Assembly (NCBI GenBank): GCA_016787565.1
Contig: JAEUUG010000004.1
Location: 1-64,000 of the forward strand
DNA length: 64,000 bases
DNA from: Cyclobacteriaceae bacterium
GTDB lineage: Bacteria > Bacteroidota > Bacteroidia > Cytophagales > Cyclobacteriaceae
Reading direction: 5' to 3'
Each line of letters starts with the position of its first letter. The first letter of the stretch is position 1. The position numbers were made by a program, and so were the translations under genes. Below are positions 58,227 to 64,000 of the stretch, piece after piece. Under the pieces are notes generated by a model. It saw only the letters and a list, made by a program, of their open reading frames with translations. It was not told where the DNA came from and ran no database searches.

Positions 58227-58334
58227 CTCGCGCGAAACTTAGTTCGTGCTCAAAAGAATCTTTGCTACAGGATGCGAGCGATTGGTTCTTTTTGGATCTG
58301 TATTAAAAGCGCCTGGAAGTAACTTCCGCGCCAG
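58227..58334 (+). mobile_element. Short non-autonomous REP element 2 (MITE-like)
   Basis: A 108-bp relative of the unit at 57523. The left hairpin has lost one base (GAAAC-TTA-GTTC) and the right foot reads GCGCCT instead of GCGCAC, so it is more decayed. The internal ATGCGAGCGATTGGT and TTTTTGGATCTGTATTAAAA are shared with element 1. Confidence 0.72.
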
Positions 58335-58343
58335 TACTGCGAG

Positions 58344-59090
58344 TTAGTTTGATGATTGATTTTTCACAATCATTTCCTTCATGATGTTGAATGTTTTCTC
58401 TTTCAGCATCGGCAAGTCACTAGTGGTTAAGCCCTCTGTTGGAATTTCGGGAGCAACCATAATTTTTACTCTTCCTGGTTTCATTTTAACTGTTCCGGGC
58501 GGCATCAGTTTACCCGCACCAATCACCACCATGGGAAGAATGGGTTGCTGTGTATCAATGGCCACGCGAAAGGCTCCATCTTTAAAGGGCTGCATAATTT
58601 CTTTCGTTCGGTTCTGTGTGCCTTCGGCAAACAATAGGATAGAGATACCTTCCAGTAAAACCTGCTTGAGTTTGTCCAGACTTTTCTTTCGGCTTTCACC
58701 ACTGGAGCGATCAACAATAACGGTAGCGCCCTGGGCAATCCATCCGAACACTGGAATTTTTAATAATTCTTTTTTCGCCATCGGCCGGAATTCTCCCGGG
58801 ATTAACAAGCGAATACCGGGTAAGTCAAGAAAGGAGGTGTGGTTGCTTACGTAGATGTAGGACTTTCCCTTTTTGAAATTTTCACGACCGTAGAAATCGT
58901 ATCGGATAAACGTCAGCATGCTGAACACCCACGACCAGATCCAAAGAAAAGTATAACCGATCCAACTGAATCGTTTACCAATCATGAAAGGAATGGTTAA
59001 TCCTGGAAGGAAAATGAGCATGAACACCGTAAACACCAGGAATACCCAGAAGGCATAGAGCTTCAACAGAACGGATTGAATAATTTTCAA
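58344..59090 (-). CDS. plsC: 1-acyl-glycerol-3-phosphate acyltransferase-like (PlsC)
   Basis: Inner-membrane enzyme that adds the second acyl chain to lysophosphatidic acid. Two N-terminal membrane segments (residues about 8-60) are followed by the HX4D motif in NHTSFLD and by FAEGTQNR, GAFRVAI and PILPMVV blocks of the family. Length 248 residues. It is convergent with the lipoprotein island and shows normal base composition, marking the island's right edge. Confidence 0.9.
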   Translation of the reverse strand: MKIIQSVLLKLYAFWVFLVFTVFMLIFLPGLTIPFMIGKRFSWIGYTFLWIWSWVFSMLTFIRYDFYGRENFKKGKSYIYVSNHTSFLDLPGIRLLIPGEFRPMAKKELLKIPVFGWIAQGATVIVDRSSGESRKKSLDKLKQVLLEGISILLFAEGTQNRTKEIMQPFKDGAFRVAIDTQQPILPMVVIGAGKLMPPGTVKMKPGRVKIMVAPEIPTEGLTTSDLPMLKEKTFNIMKEMIVKNQSSN

Positions 59091-59189
59091 ATGATGCAGA
59101 ATTAAAAACTTGCTAAAGGTCAGAAAGTTTTTGAAACTAATAAAATGACCGCAGCTCTGGGCAACTAGGCATACTTCAGGGCAATAATA

Positions 59190-59224
59190 AAAAAGGTTGA
59201 CCCTGCCAGAGGATCAACCTTTTT
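59190..59224 (-). terminator. Terminator of the oxidoreductase gene
   Basis: Arms AAAAAGGTTGA and TCAACCTTTTT pair perfectly around 13 bases; on the minus strand a T-run follows. It lies just after the stop at 59240. Confidence 0.85.
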
Positions 59225-59239
59225 CTGAATGCATCAGAC

Positions 59240-60586
59240 TTACGAAAAATATTTTGTGACACCCGGCATGGCAATGGGATAGAATCCATTGGCATCGGGT
59301 TTCGTAGGTGTTTCTGCATCCCAGGCGAACTTCGCAGGCATGATGTTGATACCTGAGTTAATGGCCTTATCCCACTCGACAACCTGGCCGGAGTATGTTG
59401 CCATACGTCCCATGATGGCTGTCATGGTAGCTTTGGCTCCGTTCTCGGCATCTGCAAATTTGTATTCACCTTTTGCGAGCGCTGCAAAAAGCTCATCGTG
59501 TTCTGACTGATAGGGATTGTTTTCTTTCGAGCGGTCGAACTTGTACAGTGATTTTCCTTTATAGGAAATTTCAGCCGCTCCACATTTCACAACGCCTTTT
59601 GTTCCGACAAGCATTTCGTCTACTTTGGCGTAAGTGCCTTTGATGTGACGGCACTGACTGTTCATGATCGATCCATCGGCATATTCAAATTCAACATAGT
59701 GGTGATCATAGATTTCTCCGAACTCTTTTCCTGTACGTGCTTGTCTTCCACCCATGCCCTGGGCTTTCACGGGGTAGCCGCCCTTAAACCAGTTCATCAC
59801 GTCAATGTTATGAATATGCTGCTCGTTGATATGATCGCCACAAAGCCAGTTGAAATAGTACCAGTTGCGCATCTGGTATTCCATTTCGGTTTGTCCGGGC
59901 TCACGCATTTTCACCCACACGCCATCGTTGTTCCACCATACCTGGCCGGAGGTGATGTCGCCAATCATACCGTCTTTTACACGCTTGTACAATTCGCGAT
60001 ACGAGTTTTGATAGTGGCGCTGCAAGCCGACCACAACATTCAATTTTTTCTTTTTAGCCTCTTCTGCAGCGGCTAAAACTTTTTGTACACCGGCTGGGTC
60101 AGTTGCTACCGGTTTTTCCATGAATACATGTTTGCCTTGTTTAATAGCCTCTTCAAAATGAATCGGACGAAAGCCGGGAGGCGTTGTCAGGATGATCACA
60201 TCGGCTAATGGAATTGCTTTCAGGTATCCGTCAAATCCTACAAACTTCGTTTCTTCTGTTACAGCAACTTTAGCTTTTACATTTCCACCGGCACCCGACC
60301 AATCGGAAAGGTCATCTTGCATCAGGTTGTTGTAGCATTCATCCAACCTGTCGCGAAAGGCATCAGCCATCGCCACCAGTTTTACATTCTGTTTGGTGAG
60401 CAGTGCCTGCATGGCAGCACCGGTACCGCGACCACCACAGCCGATGAGCGCCACTTTAATGGTATCGTCAACGGAGTTGAAGTAACCTGCATTCGAAAGC
60501 AGGGGAGCGGCTACAAGGCCACCCGCCAGAAGGGATGTTTGTTTTACAAACGCTCTTCTCGATTGATTGGTGAGATCTGATTTCAT
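59240..60586 (-). CDS. TAT-exported Gfo/Idh/MocA-family oxidoreductase
   Basis: NAD(P)-dependent oxidoreductase or related enzyme acting on sugars, exported folded. The twin-arginine signal is NQSRRAFVKQTSLLAGG. The Rossmann fold is VALIGCGGRGTGAA, and the catalytic-lysine region EKPVA. The C-terminal domain includes GSIMNSQCRHIKGTY. Length 448 residues. Exported members of this family in Bacteroidota often have glycosidase-like NAD-bound activities; the substrate here is unknown. It shares strand and proximity with the SUMF1-type gene (57-base gap). Confidence 0.9.
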   Translation of the reverse strand: MKSDLTNQSRRAFVKQTSLLAGGLVAAPLLSNAGYFNSVDDTIKVALIGCGGRGTGAAMQALLTKQNVKLVAMADAFRDRLDECYNNLMQDDLSDWSGAGGNVKAKVAVTEETKFVGFDGYLKAIPLADVIILTTPPGFRPIHFEEAIKQGKHVFMEKPVATDPAGVQKVLAAAEEAKKKKLNVVVGLQRHYQNSYRELYKRVKDGMIGDITSGQVWWNNDGVWVKMREPGQTEMEYQMRNWYYFNWLCGDHINEQHIHNIDVMNWFKGGYPVKAQGMGGRQARTGKEFGEIYDHHYVEFEYADGSIMNSQCRHIKGTYAKVDEMLVGTKGVVKCGAAEISYKGKSLYKFDRSKENNPYQSEHDELFAALAKGEYKFADAENGAKATMTAIMGRMATYSGQVVEWDKAINSGINIMPAKFAWDAETPTKPDANGFYPIAMPGVTKYFS

Positions 60587-60643
60587 AATTGTTTAGTTAG
60601 TGATGTAATCATTTAATTTTTAGTATGATCACTTTCGTGAAAC

Positions 60644-61576
60644 CTATTTCAAATAACTCGCATAGAATTTTTCAATCGCTTCTTTCGGTGGTTGTTCCTG
60701 CGGCCTGACTATCCGAAATCCCATGAACATTCCATCGGTGAGCCACCATCGGCTTTTTGGAATTTGTGGATCGCGAATATTCCAATCGGCATGTGAAGGA
60801 ATTCTGTTTGCGCAGCGAAGCTCGGTCGATTCATCCAGGTAGGAACCTCCGCGCGCAACACGCGGATATTTTGATGCAGGAGAAGCAGTTGGATTTTTTG
60901 TGCCATCGGTCAGGTTCTGATATGCACTTGCATCGTATTGATCGAGTGTCCACTCGCTTACATTGCCAAGCATGTCGTACAGTCCCCAGGCGTTAGGCTT
61001 TAGCTGTTTTACTTTTTGAAATTTACCAGCGCTGTTATCTTTAAAGAAGGCCACTTCTTTTATATTCTTTGGATCGGTTGAACTTCCTGCGCGACAGGCA
61101 TACTCCCACTCGGCTTCAGTCGGTAAGCGATAGAAGAAACCAGTTTTTTGATACAGCCATTTGCAATACATGATGGCGGCCTGCTGGCTCATGCTGTTGG
61201 CAGGATGATTTGGATCGCGGCCCATTCCCCAGGTGAGGTCGATGTATTGAGCGGTAGGTCTTGAAACAGCATCAACCGCGATGGCTTTTGTTTGCGGAAC
61301 ATCCATGTTTTTGAAGAAAGCATCCCACTCGGCAAAGGTCACTTCATGCTCCTCTATCCAGAAGGAAGAAATTTCAATTTTGCGCTGTGGACCTTCATCA
61401 GTATTTCTGTTTTTTTCAGCGGCAGGACTTCCGATGGTAAAGGTGCCACCCGGAATGGCCACCATGTTGAATTTTATAGCCGTTCCGGGAATGCTTTGCT
61501 CATAGGTTTTTAAGGGCTGTGCGAAAAGCGATGCAGAAAGAAAGGAGAAGTAAATGTACAGCGTTGTGGTTTTCAT
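60644..61576 (-). CDS. Exported SUMF1/formylglycine-generating-enzyme-family protein
   Basis: Secreted protein of the sulfatase-modifying-factor fold: signal ending LFAQPL, then IPGGTFTIGS, EEHEVTFAEWDAF, YRLPTEAEWEYACRAG, GNVSEWTLDQYD, RVARGGSYLD and GFRIVRP. These are the fold's conserved blocks. No sulfatase is in the window, and many family members in this phylum are not FGEs (for example gliding proteins), so the catalytic role is uncertain. Length 310 residues. Confidence 0.88.
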   Translation of the reverse strand: MKTTTLYIYFSFLSASLFAQPLKTYEQSIPGTAIKFNMVAIPGGTFTIGSPAAEKNRNTDEGPQRKIEISSFWIEEHEVTFAEWDAFFKNMDVPQTKAIAVDAVSRPTAQYIDLTWGMGRDPNHPANSMSQQAAIMYCKWLYQKTGFFYRLPTEAEWEYACRAGSSTDPKNIKEVAFFKDNSAGKFQKVKQLKPNAWGLYDMLGNVSEWTLDQYDASAYQNLTDGTKNPTASPASKYPRVARGGSYLDESTELRCANRIPSHADWNIRDPQIPKSRWWLTDGMFMGFRIVRPQEQPPKEAIEKFYASYLK

Positions 61577-61656
61577 TTAGACGAGCAATATCCTGAGCGG
61601 ATCAAGATAGATAATTGTCAATTTAACCACAAGGGGTTGTATCCTGTTCGGCCCGA

Positions 61657-62853
61657 TCAGGATACGCGTTTCATCAGGGCCATGTAAAATCCGTCAAATC
61701 CTTCCGAGGGCCAGGCATGTTGTTCTTCCAGTAAGTGGAAACGTCCATTTTGGTTATCCAGGAATTTTTTCACCTGATGCTGATTTTCGGAAGGAAGGAT
61801 GCTGCACGTAGAGTAAACCATAAGTCCGCCCACCTTTATCATGAGGCAATAGTCTTGCAAGATGTGCTGTTGCAGTTCTTTTACGTTATCAATAAACTCT
61901 TGTGACAATTTCCATTTGGCATCAGGATTCCTTCTCAAAACACCAAGTCCGGAGCAGGGAACATCCAGCAGTAAACGATCAGCTGAATTCTCCAGGCGCT
62001 TGACCACTTTGGAGGAATCAATGATTCTTGTTTCCAGGTTGCTGACACCGGCTCTGCGCGCACGCTTTTGCATTTCATCGAGTTTCCATTGTTCGGTATC
62101 CATGCCAATGATGCGCCCTTTGCTTTTCATGAGGGCTGCGAGGTGAAGTGTTTTTCCTCCCGCTCCCGCACACGCGTCAATCACACGCTGACCGGGTTCA
62201 ACTTTTAAAAAGGGTGCTATAAACTGTGAGGCAGCGTCCTGTACTTCAAATAAACCTTCTTTAAAAGATGGTGTGATAAAAACATTCTGGCGTTCGTGTA
62301 ACACCAGCGCATCGGGAAATCCTTCAATGGAAGACGTCTCTACATTGTTTTCGTCATAGAGGCGCTGTTGAAGCTCTTTCTTGGTAATCTTGAGCGTGTT
62401 TACCCGGAGCACAACATTTGCTTCTTCATTGAGAGCCTGCAATTCAGCATCCCAGGTTTTTCCCAGTTCTCGTGCGCCAAGTTCATCCAGCCAATCGGGT
62501 ATAGATTCCCGAATCTTTCTGATTTTCTGAGCATCTTTTTTTCGTTTCAATACCTCGCTGGCCGAAATTCCTTTGAACTCCTCCCATGCGGGAACAGGAA
62601 TTTCGTTAACGATCAGCCATCCCCCCAGCAGTTTCCAATACTCTCTTTCTCCGGCCTGGGTCATTTCACGTAACAATCTATACCAGCGAACAATGTCGTA
62701 GGTGGTTTCAGCAATAAACCGCCTGTCGCGCGCACCCCATTTCGAGTTTTGCTTGAGCACTTTTTCAATAACCTTATCTGCATACCGGTTATCATCAAAA
62801 ATTTGTTCAAGAGCCTGCACAACGGCATTGGTGGTATTGTTATAAAGTTTCAT
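61657..62853 (-). CDS. RsmB/NOP-type rRNA cytosine-5 methyltransferase
   Basis: SAM-dependent RNA m5C methyltransferase. An N-terminal NusB-like helical part (about residues 1-140) is followed by the catalytic domain: motif I VIDACAGAGGKTLHLAALM, motif IV LLDVPCSGLGVLRRNPDAKW and motif VI VYSTCSILPSEN, which hold the two catalytic cysteines. I start at ATG 62853 (MKLYNNTTNAVVQALEQ); the 39 codons before it look unrelated. Length 398 residues. Confidence 0.9.
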   Translation of the reverse strand: MKLYNNTTNAVVQALEQIFDDNRYADKVIEKVLKQNSKWGARDRRFIAETTYDIVRWYRLLREMTQAGEREYWKLLGGWLIVNEIPVPAWEEFKGISASEVLKRKKDAQKIRKIRESIPDWLDELGARELGKTWDAELQALNEEANVVLRVNTLKITKKELQQRLYDENNVETSSIEGFPDALVLHERQNVFITPSFKEGLFEVQDAASQFIAPFLKVEPGQRVIDACAGAGGKTLHLAALMKSKGRIIGMDTEQWKLDEMQKRARRAGVSNLETRIIDSSKVVKRLENSADRLLLDVPCSGLGVLRRNPDAKWKLSQEFIDNVKELQQHILQDYCLMIKVGGLMVYSTCSILPSENQHQVKKFLDNQNGRFHLLEEQHAWPSEGFDGFYMALMKRVS

Positions 62854-63026
62854 GTAGTTACAATCAGCTGCAAAGGTGCAAATTACTTTGTTGATTACAG
62901 CATGGTGTTCAGCAGGGTTGGCACTTAGCTGGATGGAATTTCCAAAGAATGTTTTAAATTGTTCCATCACAGTCGTGTAAAAAATTGTTCAAACCAAAAC
63001 TGGTACCCTCTAAATAGGCTTTACCT

Positions 63027-63947
63027 ATGAAACGAAGAAATTTTCTAAAGAATGGATTAGCAACGGCTTCGGCCTTAACCGTTGGAAGCGCATGGGCTTT
63101 TTCTGCGAACACTGAACGCTTTAATGCCGGTGAAAAAACTTTCAATTTAAATTATGCTCCGCACGATGGCATGTTTGCTAACCACGCAGGGAAGGACTTC
63201 ATCGATCAGATAAAATTCATGCACGACCAGGGGTTTCGGGGAATTGAAGACAACGGACTGTTGGGCCGGAGTGTAACAGATCAGGAGAAGATTGGAAAGA
63301 CGCTGGCGCAATTCGGCATGACCATGGGTGTGTTTGTTGTTGATGGTGGGGATAACTGGAAAGTATCGTTAACATCGGGTAAAAAAGATTTTGTTGATGC
63401 GTTTGTAAAAACCTGTCAACGAAGTGTTGAAACTTCTAAGCGTGTAAATGCGAAATGGATGACCGTAGTGCCTGGATATTTTGAGCGCAATTTGCCCATC
63501 GGTATACAAACTGCTCACGTGATTGAAGCCTTGCGAAGAGGTGCTGAGGTGTTTGAACCACATGGACTCATCATGGTGTTGGAGCCGCTCAGTGATAACC
63601 CGGATTTATTCTTACGAACATCATCACAGTCTTACGAAATTTGTAAAGCTGTGAATAGTCCCGCATGTAAAATTTTATACGACATCTATCACATGCAGCG
63701 CAACGAAGGTGACCTGATCAAAAATATTGAACGCACCTGGGAAGAAATCGCCTACTTTCAGATTGGCGATAATCCCGGCAGAAAGGAACCAACATCGGGT
63801 GAAATTAATTACAAGAATATTTTCAAATACATCTACAACAGAGGCTATCGTGGTGTGATGGGCATGGAACACGGCAATGCCAGGGAAGGCAAGGATGGCG
63901 AAGTGGCCTTAATCAAAGCATACCGGGAGGTGGATAACTTTATGTAG
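63027..63947 (+). CDS. TAT-exported xylose-isomerase-fold protein (hydroxypyruvate isomerase-like)
   Basis: TIM-barrel sugar isomerase/epimerase family protein with a twin-arginine signal (MKRRNFLKNGLATASALTVG). Family blocks include MFANHAGKDFIDQIKFMHDQ, MVLEPLSDNPD (metal-binding Glu), ILYDIYHMQRNEGD and a final GVMGMEHGNA. This suggests a hydroxypyruvate isomerase-like enzyme acting in the periplasm; the substrate is unknown. Length 306 residues. It is divergent from the RsmB-like gene; the 53 bases after it hold nothing visible. Confidence 0.9.
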   Translation: MKRRNFLKNGLATASALTVGSAWAFSANTERFNAGEKTFNLNYAPHDGMFANHAGKDFIDQIKFMHDQGFRGIEDNGLLGRSVTDQEKIGKTLAQFGMTMGVFVVDGGDNWKVSLTSGKKDFVDAFVKTCQRSVETSKRVNAKWMTVVPGYFERNLPIGIQTAHVIEALRRGAEVFEPHGLIMVLEPLSDNPDLFLRTSSQSYEICKAVNSPACKILYDIYHMQRNEGDLIKNIERTWEEIAYFQIGDNPGRKEPTSGEINYKNIFKYIYNRGYRGVMGMEHGNAREGKDGEVALIKAYREVDNFM

Positions 63948-64000
63948 GAAGTTGTCTTTTCAAGATTTGAAAAAGGTTTAATTTTTTATTCTTCCGCGCT

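Noticed and set aside
55264..58331. CRISPR array
   Set aside because: Repeats are few, palindromic, unevenly spaced and separated by genes; no cas genes are present.

Overview
The window looks like a chromosomal stretch from a Bacteroidota bacterium, most likely of the order Cytophagales. The evidence is: a type IX secretion (T9SS) sorting tail on a 3548-residue surface protein; many lipoprotein and TAT signals; a NrtR/Nudix-type arabinose regulator; a BBP2-type porin; and two exact copies of the Bacteroidota promoter pattern TTTG-N19-TAnnTTTG, in front of tRNA-Arg and tadA. The order is an inference; the phylum is well supported.

Layout. (1) 1-1741: right end of an integrated element. A large serine recombinase gene runs antisense into an intact tRNA-Arg(CCG) gene that has its own promoter and terminator; the rest of the element lies left of the window. 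(2) 2060-7366: potassium operon with a shortened KdpD-type kinase, KdpE-type regulator, TrkH, TrkA and a BBP2 porin, preceded by 11-bp-spaced TTTATA repeats. (3) 7399-10283: WYL-like small protein, a 65-residue protein coupled to a lipoprotein hydrolase, and a lone tyrosine recombinase. (4) 10304-20539, all on the minus strand: NtrY/NtrC-type two-component system, two paralogous FtsX-type permeases without an ATPase, an acyltransferase and a multi-pass membrane protein. The intergenic DNA holds a good sigma-54 promoter and a shared palindromic motif. (5) 20800-45397, plus strand: GH95 glycosidase, the giant eight-repeat T9SS protein, and an eight-gene L-arabinose operon (araB, araD, GH127, araA, SSS transporter, araR, GH51, mutarotase). 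(6) 45424-55182: OmpA/PD40 protein, atypical D-aminoacylase homologue, methyltransferase, lipoprotein, aspS, tadA, a DUF3127 OB-fold protein and sodA. (7) 55262-58334: an island of REP-like hairpins, a broken RAYT (Y1) transposase gene, two short derivatives of its element, a 135-bp direct repeat, and three AT-rich small lipoprotein genes. (8) 58344-63947: PlsC-like acyltransferase, TAT-exported Gfo/Idh/MocA oxidoreductase, SUMF1-family protein, RsmB-like rRNA methyltransferase and a TAT-exported xylose-isomerase-fold protein.

How the parts work together. The arabinose operon covers release of L-arabinofuranose from oligosaccharides (GH127, GH51), mutarotation, sodium-coupled uptake, isomerisation, phosphorylation and epimerisation to xylulose 5-phosphate under AraR; no SusC/SusD pair is present. 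The Kdp-type sensor pair appears rewired to a Trk-type channel rather than to KdpFABC.

The strongest candidate for something undescribed is the 55.2-58.4 kb island, where RAYT-type hairpins with compensating stem changes alternate with unrelated small lipoprotein genes, like a cassette array without an integron integrase. Second is the sigma-54/enhancer arrangement of the permease cluster.
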